A stretch of 64,000 nucleotides of DNA, taken from UBA6522 sp963664945. GTDB lineage: Bacteria > Pseudomonadota > Gammaproteobacteria > Steroidobacterales > Rariloculaceae. Shown piece after piece: positions 1-9,640 of the stretch (within the stretch, counting starts at the first letter, position 1; every line of letters starts with the position of its first letter). The notes under the pieces are model-generated. The model was not told the DNA's origin and ran no database searches. It was given only the letters and a program-made list of their open reading frames with translations. The position numbers were made by a program, and so were the translations under genes. The stretch lies in assembly GCA_963664945.1 (NCBI GenBank), contig OY761822.1:4092001-4156000 (forward strand). Reading direction: 5' to 3'.

Positions 1-2
1 AC

Positions 3-622
3 TGGACCGGCACGCGCACCACCGCGCTGAAGGTCGTCTATGCGGTGGTGGACGAGCTCGACACCCCGCTGAAGGGCTGGAACCACTTCGTCCCATCCGC
101 AAACCGGGGCGTGCAGACCATCGACATCCCCGCCGCCGGCTCGGTGGACCTGACGGTGCCAACGCAGGCCGACGGCACCGACCTCGCCGGCGAGATCAAG
201 GTGGCGATGCTGGGCTGGGGCTCCGACGACGCCGTGACCGAGCGCTACACCACCCAGCGCACGCGGGCTGGCGAGCGCTGCACGAGGGCGGCCCGCCCTT
301 CACCTGCTCGGACTACCGGGTGTTCCTGACCGCGGGACTGGCGGGATTGCCGAACACCGGCACGGAGACGTCGCTGGGGGCGTTCCGCCGCGCATTGGAG
401 GGCACGCTCGCCTCGGCGGGCGCGCAGGCGCGGCTCGTCGAACCCGACGCGCTGCTGTCTCTCGCGGCCGAATGGGTCTCTCCGGCGGTGACGTCTCGGG
501 GGGATTCCGCCGCGAAAGCGGTGCGCCGGCAGCGGCGTTGGTCCCCGAGGGACCCGCTGCACGCGCAGTGCGCCACGCCCGGGCGGGCGCTGGCCGTCGC
601 CACCACCCGCTGGCGCGGTGCT
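3..622 (+). pseudogene. Partial gene of unknown function, apparently frameshifted, upstream of traH
   Basis: An open frame enters from the left edge (frame of base 3) and reads a beta-rich stretch, including DTPLKGWNHFVPSANRG, before ending at 329. From about 245 a second frame continues plausibly (RALHEGGPPFTCSDYR, then LVEPDALLSLAAEW) and stays open into traH without a stop. The simplest reading is one protein broken by a frameshift near 250-275, or a sequence error there, lying directly upstream of a conjugation gene. I do not recognise the family. Its position suggests another component of the same F-type transfer region, but that is inference. Confidence 0.3.
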
Positions 623-1401
623 GTGCTGTGCACGGCAATCCTGCTGCGCAGGGCAGCCCTTCTGCCCACCGCAGGTGTGCCCACCGCAGGTGTGCTGGCC
701 GCGGGCCTGGTGGGCGCAGCACTTCTGCCGGGTGCAACCCCTGCGCGGGCGGACGTGCTCTCGGAGATGCAGCGGTTCTGGGACGGAGCGGCGGTGAACA
801 CCACCGGTCCCACCGCGTTCGAGGGCCAGGCGTCCGGGCACTGGACGCTCGGTAACCTGTACCTGCGCGCCCCGGTGCGGTCCGAACGCATCGCGACGGT
901 GAGCCTGCCGTCGTTCCGCGCCGGCTGCGGCGGCATCGATGCCTTCGCGGGCGCGTTCTCGTTCGTGGACTCCGACCAGCTCGTCGCGTTCGCGCGCGGC
1001 ATCGCCCAGAACGCCACGGGGTTCGCGTTCGAACTGGCGCTGGAAACCATCTCGCCCGTCATCGCCGAGACCATGAGCAAGCTCCGGGCGCTGGCCAACT
1101 GGGTCAACAACCAGAGCATCGACTCCTGCGAGATGGCGCAATCCCTGGTGGGCGCGGCCTGGTCGACCAATGACCGGGCGAGCGCCGCCATCTGCGCGGC
1201 CATCGGCACGTCCCAAGGCATCTTCTCGGACTACGCCGCTGCGCGCCACGGCTGCGGGGCGGGCGGGCAGCGTAACTCCACGCTGGCGGCGGCGACGGGG
1301 GAGCTCGAGGACGTGGTTCCGGTGAACGTGAACTACGCCTGGCGGGCCGTACAGGAATCCACGTTCCTCGGATCGGACACGGAACTGGGCGAGTTCGCCA
1401 T
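623..1401 (+). pseudogene. traH: TraH-like F-type conjugation protein, 3' end lost at IS3 junction
   Basis: TraH is a periplasmic component of F-type conjugative type IV secretion needed for pilus assembly. After a hydrophobic leader ending in ATPARA, the product reads DVLSEMQRFWDGAAVN and then the family signatures AGCGGIDAFAGAFSFVDSDQ, NATGFAFELALETISP, SCEMAQSLVGAAW and GIFSDYAAARHGC. The frame runs into the IS3 element at 1402 just after GEFAI, where TraH normally continues for about 200 more residues. The sequence beyond the IS does not continue TraH in any frame. The start is uncertain: GTG 623 gives a credible signal peptide, but the frame is open further upstream. It marks a former conjugative plasmid or integrative element. 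Confidence 0.78.
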
Positions 1402-1455
1402 TGGGCTTGACCCGCTTTCGTGGACACCTGAACCTTACGATGAAAGGAGTCCACG

Positions 1456-1766
1456 ATGCCAAAGACGAGAAAACCTTACCCGCCTGAGTTTCGCGAGCAA
1501 ATGGTCGCGCTGGTTCGAGCCGGCCGTACGCCGGAGGAGCTGTCGCGGGAGTTCGAGCCCACGGCGCAGTCGATCAGTAACTGGGTGGCGCAAGCCGACC
1601 GCGACGAGGGCAAGCGCCAGGATGGGCTGACGAGTGCTGAGCGCCAGGAGCTTCGCCACTTGCGCAAGGCCAACCGGCAGCTGAGGCTGGAGCGGGAAAT
1701 CCTGGCAAAAGCCGCGGCCTGGTTCGCACAGGAGACCGCAGTGAATTCGAAGCGATCTTCGGGTTC

Positions 1767-1770
<4 letters not shown>
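1456..1770 (+). CDS. IS3-family transposase OrfA (helix-turn-helix subunit)
   Basis: This 104-residue protein is the DNA-binding first frame of an IS3-type transposase. Residues 1-50 form a helix-turn-helix (YPPEFREQMVALVRAG then SISNWV), followed by a leucine-zipper-like stretch (LRHLRKANRQLRLEREIL) typical of OrfA dimerisation. A GAAAGGAG ribosome-binding site precedes the ATG. It overlaps orfB by four bases (ATGA at 1767-1770). The full transposase is normally made by a -1 frameshift near this overlap, although coupled re-initiation is also possible here. The frame looks intact. Confidence 0.9.
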
Positions 1771-2621
<851 letters not shown>

Positions 2622-2853
2622 GTCCCAAGCCCTAAACCGTCCACGGAAGCGGGGCAAGCCAACATTTGCCGATTGTCGTCGCTTGACGCGACGAAATGCT
2701 CCCCGGCGGCAAATCGGGACCGGACGGGTGCTTTTGTTCATCAGTCGGTGTTTCTTATACAGCAAAGACTGAAGTCTACGTGGTGCAGCCACAGCGCTTG
2801 CGTACCTACCGAGGTGTCGTGTCCGAGTCTGTCCAATCATCTTACAACCGATT

Positions 2854-4083
2854 CTACGTGCCAAGCGGCGAGCCGGACAGATTAACCGGATCGAATGCGA
2901 TATGGTCGTCGGGCTGAACTTCGAATGCCTCCAAGTCATCACTGCCCACGATTTCGGAAACGAGCCCAGCGGCACCGCCAACGTACGTCGAATCCCGGTC
3001 AATATCCGTGGCCACGCACCAGTTTCTGTCTGGCGACCAAACCAAGTTTGCCGATTGGTGCTCGACGATAGTCTCGAAAAAGCACAACTGTATACAATCC
3101 AAGGGCGCCCTGAACAGATCCCATTCACGATATGGCCAGGCAATCGAATTGGTCTTGGGCACGCCAGCCCGGTACTCCCATGCAAAGCCCACCCACACAC
3201 CGAACCAGCATGCTTCCGGGACTCGGGTGTGGGGCAACAGGATCTCGCACAACCGTGTTGCCACCAACGTGGGCAACGAGCCTTCGTTCGGGGCGTCAGT
3301 AACGGTTTCGCCATTCGCGACCCGCCGATTAATCACCGGATCGTCCAAGCAGGGGCTGCCGATGATCCGACGCCATTGCATGCGTCGGTGCACAGTGCGC
3401 CCGGTCATCGCAGCCACCGTGGCCCATGTCACCGGCTCCCGAATGATGACGTCTTCCGCAATTCGTACCTGCCAGGCTGGATGGAAGATTCGCGCATAGG
3501 CCTCGAACCCCCGCGGCACGCAAGTGCAAACCGTCCCATCGTCCTCCAGGCCGTCGACCAGCCACTGCGCGGGCTGCGTGTCCGTGACCGCCTTGATGCC
3601 CTCGACGGGCTCCAGTCTCGCCTCGTCCGGCCAGCCAAGCATTGAAAGGAAGCCGAACCCGAACGCAGGCCGCTGTCGTGGCTTGTCTTCATTTGCACAT
3701 CGCATCTGTTCATCGGCGTTAACCGCCGAGCCATTGTTCCGCGTATCCTTGTAGTTCCATACCATCAACAGCCCCAACACGGTTCCAGCCGTTATCAGGC
3801 CCAACAAAAGCCAATCAGGGAGCATCACAAAGCGTCCGCCGGCCAAGAGAGCCGCTGCCGACCAGAACACCGTTGCGATGCCGAGTCGAGGCGTCGACCG
3901 AATGAACGCCAGTCCCACCGTCATCGTGACCAGGCACGCGAAATTTCCGGGCAAAATTAGCAGCCCGTTGAATCTGTTGTACGATAAAACCTCAACCGAC
4001 AGCGCACCGATGCTGAACACAAAGTACAGCATGGCGACAGTGAGCGTGATCGAGCACCCCAAAACGTGACCGCGTTTTGCCAT
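2854..4083 (-). CDS. Membrane-anchored hypothetical protein
   Basis: The 409-residue product starts MAKRGHVLGCS and has about four hydrophobic segments in the first 110 residues (for example CSITLTVAMLYFVFSIGAL and LLLGLITAGTVLGLLMVW). A soluble region follows with no motif I can assign catalytically. The C-terminal third contains WSPDRNWCVATDIDRDSTYVGG, which resembles a stretch seen in uncharacterised bacterial proteins that read as small soluble domains. Here it seems fused to a membrane domain. It stands alone, with an IS element downstream and over 400 bp of non-coding sequence upstream. Function unknown. Confidence 0.65.
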   Translation of the reverse strand: MAKRGHVLGCSITLTVAMLYFVFSIGALSVEVLSYNRFNGLLILPGNFACLVTMTVGLAFIRSTPRLGIATVFWSAAALLAGGRFVMLPDWLLLGLITAGTVLGLLMVWNYKDTRNNGSAVNADEQMRCANEDKPRQRPAFGFGFLSMLGWPDEARLEPVEGIKAVTDTQPAQWLVDGLEDDGTVCTCVPRGFEAYARIFHPAWQVRIAEDVIIREPVTWATVAAMTGRTVHRRMQWRRIIGSPCLDDPVINRRVANGETVTDAPNEGSLPTLVATRLCEILLPHTRVPEACWFGVWVGFAWEYRAGVPKTNSIAWPYREWDLFRAPLDCIQLCFFETIVEHQSANLVWSPDRNWCVATDIDRDSTYVGGAAGLVSEIVGSDDLEAFEVQPDDHIAFDPVNLSGSPLGT

Positions 4084-4499
4084 CCCAGCGCGCCTATTGG
4101 ACCAACACGATCGGAGTGTTCAACCCTTCTGTGCGTTTCTCAGCGTAAGTGAAGCACACGCAACGCGGCTTTCTTGGCCGTGCCTGCCTGAAACAACTCG
4201 CAGAGGTCGCCCATGACCTAACCGGAAGTTCCCCCCGATTTCCCATTGATTTTCTGGCCAAGCGGTTGATTTGGTGGGGTTAGTGTGGCTTTACAATCAG
4301 GAATATGTAGCCATGCAGCAAGTAGTAATGCCCGTGTATGTTTGAAGTTCCGTCTAATGGGACATTGATGTCCGAACGTTTGTACCACTATCAGGATCTG
4401 GTCGCGTGTACCAAGAGCGACTCGCGCCCATCTGGGACTTGGTACTCCTCTGGAGTGCTCCCGCCCACCCATCACGCAATTTGCGTCAACCAACTTACT
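4084..4499. other. Intergenic stretch without a recognisable gene
   Basis: This gap lies upstream of the minus-strand membrane protein and downstream of the minus-strand LRR gene. It is more AT-rich than the window average (for example around 4230-4350). The short open frames on both strands have no recognisable protein features. It may hold the membrane protein promoter and the LRR transcript end; no clear hairpin or promoter could be assigned. Confidence 0.4.
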
Positions 4500-5867
4500 C
4501 TACGTGCAATTCAATTGCCTCGCGTTCCCGTTCCTTGTCGCAGGATAGGGAAAGAAAAGTGTGGCAGTGCCCGTCACGTACAGATATATCTTTGAACGCC
4601 ATGTTCTGTTGCCGCGCTGATTACAATACGATGTCGCCCAATTTTCATCATCGTTCTGATCCCAGATAGCGACGTAGCCGTATTTCGTTTGCACATTCCT
4701 TCGCTCTCGCGTGTCGTAGTACGAAAAGAAGCCGCGGTCGATTCGAATCTGCAACGCCAACTGCAACCGATACGTGATCAATTGGTGGGGTCCAAGAACG
4801 TACACACAAAGCCCACCCGTCTTGGCCTTCGCGACTCGCGTGAAATTGTCCCAAGACTCGTGGATGTCGTGCGGCTTCAGCGTTGAGCACGAAACGTACG
4901 CAATGTAGCTTGTGAAACTGGACTGACCGTTCGACACATCGAGGTCCGGTTCGTCCGACCAGCCCACGTTGCCACGAGTCGATACCATCGAAGAGGCGAC
5001 GCTCGGTCTGCTTAGCGACCGAAAATGGAAAGGCACGCCGGGCACAACACCGGGTCCGTGTTCTTCGATCTCAATTCCTTCGCCCTCATACGTTTCGATG
5101 ATGCGGTTCAGGTCGTCGACCGTTTCGATCCGGTCGCCCGATTGGATCAGCTTCTGATTCATTTCCTCAACAACTTCCGCAAGCCTGAGCGACGGAAGGC
5201 CGTCCGGCAGCGCCGTCGGATCGACCCACAGCAACCCGTCTCGAACGTGAATCGCAGCCATCGTGCGCTCGATTATGTCGCGCGTGTAGTCGCTTTCGGG
5301 GAGCGACCTAATGGACTCGTCTATCAGGTCAGAACCAGAAAACGAACCCTTCGGAAGCTCGTGCTGGCGGTGAATGGCGATGCCCTCAATGTTCGGCAAA
5401 TATTCCAGTTCGGGTGGTATCGAGTCCGTCCATTCATTATGGGAGAGCTCGAGATGGGTCAATCCATGTAGTTGTCCGAGTTCCGCAGGTATCTCGCCAG
5501 AGAACGAATTTGACGTCAGCCACAAGTCCGTCAACTGGCTCAGGTTGCCAAGTGCGCTTGGGATTTCTCCGTACAGATAGTTCCATCGAAGGTCGAGCAC
5601 ATTCAGCTCGGTCAAAAACCCGATTTCCGATGGGAGCGGCCCCCTCAGTCCATTGTCGAGAAGCTCCAACTCGATCACGCGGCCCTCGTACGTATCGACG
5701 CCAAACCACTCGCCAAGCGGTTGGGCGCTCAACCAGCCGTCCGAGTTTGTCCAGTTGGGTCCGTCCGTCGCGTGGTAGAGAGCCTCGAGTGCCACTCTGT
5801 CGGGAGATTGCGCACCCAAGGGTCCGGCGACGAGTACGATCAGAAGCCCTGCTATTCGTATTCTCAT
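4500..5867 (-). CDS. Secreted plant-type leucine-rich-repeat protein
   Basis: The ATG at 5867 gives a clean signal peptide (MRIRIAGLLIVLVAGPLGA, cleavage near AQS); the longer frame upstream has no leader. Residues about 25-60 form the cap seen in bacterial plant-like LRR proteins (ALYHATDGPNWTNSDGWL). Four to five LRR units with the LxxLxLxxNxLxGxIPxxLGxL pattern follow, for example LNVLDLRWNYLYGEIPSAL and LTDLWLTSNSFSGEIPAEL. The C-terminal half is not repetitive and has several cysteines; I do not recognise it. Plant-type LRRs in bacteria usually mediate protein binding, often at host or surface interfaces; a host-interaction role here is inference. Base composition is slightly AT-richer than the surrounding genes. 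Confidence 0.8.
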   Translation of the reverse strand: MRIRIAGLLIVLVAGPLGAQSPDRVALEALYHATDGPNWTNSDGWLSAQPLGEWFGVDTYEGRVIELELLDNGLRGPLPSEIGFLTELNVLDLRWNYLYGEIPSALGNLSQLTDLWLTSNSFSGEIPAELGQLHGLTHLELSHNEWTDSIPPELEYLPNIEGIAIHRQHELPKGSFSGSDLIDESIRSLPESDYTRDIIERTMAAIHVRDGLLWVDPTALPDGLPSLRLAEVVEEMNQKLIQSGDRIETVDDLNRIIETYEGEGIEIEEHGPGVVPGVPFHFRSLSRPSVASSMVSTRGNVGWSDEPDLDVSNGQSSFTSYIAYVSCSTLKPHDIHESWDNFTRVAKAKTGGLCVYVLGPHQLITYRLQLALQIRIDRGFFSYYDTRERRNVQTKYGYVAIWDQNDDENWATSYCNQRGNRTWRSKIYLYVTGTATLFFPYPATRNGNARQLNCT

Positions 5868-6051
5868 GGCAAACTTCCATATGTTCCATGCTTGTCGAGT
5901 CGTCAGAATAACAATTTGTTTCCCTTCTGGCCAACGCAGCGAGGAGAGTTGCTCCGCCGAGCAAGACTGCCTGCTCGTCTGACCGCTATGCTCGAACCGC
6001 GACACAATCGCACGCCACTCATCCGCCGAGCGGAACCTGTTACCCGCTTGA

Positions 6052-6349
6052 CCCCGTTCATCGATTGTCGCGCTACACTACGGTCTGTCGGGGAACGGCA
6101 AACGGTTGGCTTGGTTCCGCTATCGGGTCATTCGCATCTGGCGGAAGTGGCTGGCTCGCCGCGACCGTCTCCGGCGCATGAACTTGGACCGGATGAATGC
6201 ACTCCTTCGGCATTACCCCCTGCCGTCAGTTAAGATCGCGTGGCCATGGCGTGGTCCTTGAAGCGAATCTGTCAATTGAGGAACCGAGTGTGGGAATCCC
6301 GCTCGCTCGGGTCTGTGAGGGGCGGGGCGCAGTAATGCCCCCGCCTACT
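6052..6349 (+). mobile_element. 3' remnant of a bacterial group II intron (RT tail, domains V-VI)
   Basis: From a stop at 6049-6051, the + strand reads the C-terminal end of a group II intron reverse transcriptase (LHYGLSGNGKRLAWFRYRV, then IWRKWLARRDRLRRMNLDRM, ending WPWRGP-stop at 6259-6261). This resembles the YYAVPGN...FR...W...R..R.NW.RM tail of group II intron RTs. It is followed at the normal short distance by a domain V hairpin and a domain VI-like stem ending near 6349. The 5' ribozyme and the RT catalytic core are missing, so this is a truncated dead copy. Confidence 0.8.
6281..6313 (+). ncRNA. Group II intron domain V (remnant)
   Basis: The 33-nt stretch begins GAACCGAGTG and ends GCTCGGGTC. 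It matches the bacterial group II intron domain V layout: a lower stem, a two-base bulge and an apical stem closed by a small A-rich loop (GGGAATCCC). The canonical start GAGCC is GAACC here, which alters the catalytic triad region, as expected in a decaying copy. A GC-rich domain VI-like stem follows at 6314-6349. Confidence 0.7.
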
Positions 6350-6366
6350 CGGCCCCCACCTGGATT

Positions 6367-6767
6367 TCAGCTTGAAGCTGATGTAAAGGCCCAGGGCATC
6401 AGCGCATCGATGTCCGAGGCCGGGTGGCCGGCGGCGATGGCTTCGAGCGTGGCCTTCAGATAGGCGTGGGGGTTCACGCGGTTCATCTTGGCCGTTTTAA
6501 CCAATGAAGCGATGCGGGCCCAGGCCTTGGCGCCACCAGCTTGCCCTGCCGTAGCTGGCTGCGCCAGGCTGACAGCCGGTTGCGCGCGATCCCGTGCCGA
6601 GCCGCCACCGCCGTCACCGACTCGCTCGAGGAAAAGCACTCCCGCGTGATCCGAATCTTCTCCTACGCGCTCCAGCGCCGACGCTTCCTGCGCTTCCTGA
6701 CGGACCTTGCCGCTCCGTTGACTGCCTTGGCATCAACCGACTTGGTATCTTGATCGGGCTTGTGCAT
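6367..6767 (-). pseudogene. IS66-family remnant: TnpA N-terminus joined to TnpC C-terminus
   Basis: Reading leftward from ATG 6767, the first part looks like an IS66 TnpA helix-turn-helix (SVRKRRKRRRWSA, then EKIRITRECFSSSESVTAV and ARHGIARNRLSAWRSQLR). It is interrupted by an in-frame TAG at about codon 35. From about 6537 the sequence jumps to the C-terminus of the large IS66 transposase (WARIASLVKTAKMNRVNPH, then LKATLEAIAAGHPASDID) with stop at 6367. TnpB and nearly all of TnpC are missing, so this is an internal-deletion derivative. Confidence 0.75.
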
Positions 6768-6842
6768 TGGAATCCTCCCTATACAAAAGGAGTCATCCAG
6801 CCTCATCGGCTCAGCGAAAGGAAGGTGGGGTCGGCTTAGCAC

Positions 6843-8929
6843 CAGGGCTATTTCACGCTAGCCGGAAGTCGGTGATTTGAGGGGTTGGTCTCGGGGGTCT
6901 GGCTTTTCGGCGTTGTTTGGTGTACAACGCGCTGCATGTCGGCGGAATTCGACAAGGCGGCGGTGGTGGTCGGGGAGGTTGAGGTGCGTCCGGTCCGCGC
7001 GGAGGAGCGGCGGCGCTGGGATGCGCTGATGGAGGAGCACCACTACTTGGGTTTTCGGCAGTTCGCGGGGCGTGGTCTGCGCCATGTTGCGGAGTGGCGC
7101 GGGCACTGGCTGGCGCTTTTGGGCTGGCAGTCGGGGGCGTTCAAGTGCGCGCCGCGGGACCGCTGGCTGGGCTGGCACCGGTCGGTGCAGTTCCGGCGCC
7201 TGCACCTGATCGGGAACAACACGCGGTTTTTGGTGCTGCCGGCGGCGTCGGGGGTGCCCAACCTGGCGTCGCGGGCGCTGTCGCGGAGCGTGCGGCGGCT
7301 GAGCGGTGACTGGGCGGCGCTGCACGGGCATCCGCTGGAGTTGGCCGAGACGTTCGTGGACCCGGCGCGGTTTCGGGGCACGTGCTACGACGCGTCGAAC
7401 TGGACGCGGGTGGGCCGCACGAAGGGCTTCGCGCGCCACAACGGCTCGTACACGGACCCGCACCGGGCGCCGAAGGAGATGTACGTGCGGGTGTTGCGTC
7501 GGGATGCGCGGCGGCGGCTCGCGGACCCGGCGGACCGCCCGGAGTGGTCGTGTCGGGCGGTGCCGGTGCGCTACACGCGCGCGGAGTTGCGTTCGCTGCG
7601 CGACCTGTTCGCGGAGGTGCCGGACGCGCGCCGCGGGCAGGGCCGCAAGCACCGCCTCGCGACGGTGCTGGCGATCTGCGCGCTGGCGCGGCTCGCCGGG
7701 CAGCACGGCCCGGCGGCGACTGAGCGCTTCGCGAGGAACCTGGAGCAGAAGGAACTGCGCGCGCTGCACGCTTGGCGCGACCCGGCGGCGGGGCGCTGGG
7801 TCGCGCCGTCGGACTCGACCGTCTGCCGGGTGCTGATGAACACCGACCCGGACGCGTTGCAGGAGGTGCTGTCGCGGTGGGCGGCGCCGCGCCTCGCGGC
7901 GGCGGACGACCCTCAGGTGCTGGCCGCCGACGGCAAGCGCATCCGCGGCGCCAACCGGCACACCGACGACGCGACGTACTTCGAGACGGTGACGCTGGTT
8001 ACCCACGCCGGGCGCCCCGTCGCGAGCCGCTGCTGCCGCGACGACGGCGGCGAGATCGCGGCCCTGTGTGCGCTGCTCGAGGATGTCGACCTGCGCGGCT
8101 GCGTACTCACCCTGGACGCCCTGCACGCCACCCGCGACACCGCACGGACCATCGTCGAGACGCACGGCGCGGACTACGTGCTGTCGGTCAAGGCGAACTG
8201 CCCCGACACCTTCGCCCAACTCACGGCGATCGACTGGGACGGCAACGACGTGCGCCACCACGCCGACGAACCCGCGAAGGCGCACGGGCGCATCGAGGCG
8301 CGCCGCATCGCCGCGCGCGACCTGCCGCCGAAGACGCTCGGACCCTTCCCCGGCGCCCGCCAGGCGTTCCGCGTCGTGCGCGAGCGCACCGACGCCAAGA
8401 CCGGTGCAACCTCGGCCGAGACCGCCTACGGCATCACCACGGTGCCCGCCGAACGCGCCGCTCCGGCGCGGCTGCTGGCCTGGAACCGCGGCCATTGGCA
8501 GGTCGAGAACGCCAACCACTACCGCCGCGACGCCACCATGGGCGAGGACGCCAGCCGCGTCCGCAAGGGCCACGCACCCGCCAACAACGCCATCTTGAAC
8601 AACATCGCGCTCGCCGTCGTGTTCCACCGCGGCTTCCGCTACCTGCCCGAGGCGAACCTCCACTTCATGATGCGCCGCGCAGACGCGCTCGACGCCATCC
8701 TGTCCCCGCACTGAGACACCCGGCCCCGCCGCCGCAAACCGCGCCCCCCCGCAAACGTCGCCGGCGACCCCTCTCCGCGCCGCGTTCCCGGACCCGCTTC
8801 CCCACCCACCCGGTGACGAATACGCCGCGCTCCATACACCAGCCCGGAACCCTCCGCACGCCTTGGCCCCCAAGCGGCCCGCGGAACGTCGCTTAGCCCG
8901 GCGTCGATCCGTAGCGTGAAATCACCCTG
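6843..8929 (+). mobile_element. ISAs1-family element with DruA-domain transposase
   Basis: The ends are 18-bp terminal inverted repeats with two mismatches: CAGGGCTATTTCACGCTA at 6843-6860 and its counterpart at 8912-8929 (inward CAGGGTGATTTCACGCTA). One transposase gene fills the element. The flanking 8-10 bases do not match, so there is no target duplication: the left side is IS66 debris and the right side is the middle of a TonB receptor gene. That suggests flank exchange or deletion after insertion, or an assembly join. Confidence 0.85.
6936..8714 (+). CDS. Fusion of DruA-like (DUF4338) domain and ISAs1-family DDE transposase
   Basis: The 592-residue product starts at ATG 6936 (MSAEFDKAAVVV). 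Residues about 10-205 match DUF4338, the DruA family: HHYLGFRQFAGRGLRHVAEW, LHLIGNNTRFLVLP, LAETFVDPARFRGTCYDASN and WTRVGRTKGFAR. From about 215 an ISAs1 transposase follows: N-terminal helical domain (LFAEVPDARRGQGRKHRLAT), then DDE core with D in LAADGKRIRG, D in LTLDALHATRDTA and E in HWQVENANHYRRD. Both parts look complete. DruA is a component of Druantia anti-phage systems; in this fusion it is more likely to help DNA recognition or transposition, which is inference. Confidence 0.88.
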   Translation: MSAEFDKAAVVVGEVEVRPVRAEERRRWDALMEEHHYLGFRQFAGRGLRHVAEWRGHWLALLGWQSGAFKCAPRDRWLGWHRSVQFRRLHLIGNNTRFLVLPAASGVPNLASRALSRSVRRLSGDWAALHGHPLELAETFVDPARFRGTCYDASNWTRVGRTKGFARHNGSYTDPHRAPKEMYVRVLRRDARRRLADPADRPEWSCRAVPVRYTRAELRSLRDLFAEVPDARRGQGRKHRLATVLAICALARLAGQHGPAATERFARNLEQKELRALHAWRDPAAGRWVAPSDSTVCRVLMNTDPDALQEVLSRWAAPRLAAADDPQVLAADGKRIRGANRHTDDATYFETVTLVTHAGRPVASRCCRDDGGEIAALCALLEDVDLRGCVLTLDALHATRDTARTIVETHGADYVLSVKANCPDTFAQLTAIDWDGNDVRHHADEPAKAHGRIEARRIAARDLPPKTLGPFPGARQAFRVVRERTDAKTGATSAETAYGITTVPAERAAPARLLAWNRGHWQVENANHYRRDATMGEDASRVRKGHAPANNAILNNIALAVVFHRGFRYLPEANLHFMMRRADALDAILSPH

Positions 8930-9586
8930 CTGGCCGACGGTCGCGTGCAGCTCGCGACTGCCGTCTTCTTCATGGACTACGAAGACAAAGCGGAAAACAT
9001 CGACATCCCGAACTCGGATGGGCGTTTCGGCCCTGAAGATCCCATAGGTGTCACGGCCAATGCTTCGTCGGTCGAGATCCACGGCATCGAGTTCGAGCTG
9101 CGCGCAACGCCTTGGGATGGCGGCTTCCTGTCCCTCGACGTTGGCTACCTCAAGAACGAGTATAGCGACTTCACCGCGTTCGACGAGACAGCTCCTGGTC
9201 AGCAGGTTGATAGGTCGGGCGCGACGATCCGTGCCTTCTCGCCGGAGTGGACGATTACCACATCGCTGGAGCACGAGTTCGTGCTCGGCAATGGCGCCTC
9301 GTTAACGCCAAACGTCAGTGTGTACTACCAGGACAACTACGACTTCACTTCCCGTCTCGTAGACGCCCCGCCGTCGAAGTGTAACCAGGAAGCCTATGCG
9401 ATCGCTCGCGCACGCGTAAACTACCTGCCGCCAGACGGCGCGTGGCAAGCTTCGTTGTTCGGTTCCAATATCACCGATAAGCGTTACTGGAGCTTCTGCA
9501 ATAACGGCCGCGGGGGTGTCTACGACTATACCTATGGCGCGCCCGATCGCTGGGGTCTCGAGTTCCGGATGAACTTCGACGGCTAG
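8930..9586 (+). pseudogene. TonB-dependent receptor, C-terminal beta-barrel fragment
   Basis: The frame is open from the right end of the ISAs1 element with no start (LADGRVQLATAVFFMDYEDK). It carries late TonB-receptor barrel strands: ASSVEIHGIEFELRATP, LSLDVGYLKNEYSDF, WTITTSLEHEF, VSVYYQDNYDFTSR, ASLFGSNITDKRYW and the terminal WGLEFRMNFDG. About 218 residues remain; the plug and most of the barrel are absent. The element abuts the break exactly, so it or an associated deletion removed the 5' part. No TonB box or substrate clue survives. Confidence 0.85.
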
Positions 9587-9640
9587 CCAGGCTGGTGGCA
9601 AAGTGGCTTTGCTAAGACGTTTCTTCTGGGAGGTTCCGAA

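Noticed and set aside
4218..4493. A 91-residue minus-strand open frame in the 4.1-4.5 kb gap
   Set aside because: No leader, motif, ribosome-binding site or compositional support for coding.
6936..8714. The DruA domain as evidence of a Druantia defence system
   Set aside because: No DruB-E or other Druantia helicase genes are nearby, and the domain is part of a transposase with matching terminal repeats.
6858..8873. A 671-residue open frame on the minus strand opposite the ISAs1 transposase
   Set aside because: It is an arginine/valine-rich antisense shadow of a high-GC gene with no domain signature; the plus-strand frame has clear DruA and DDE motifs.
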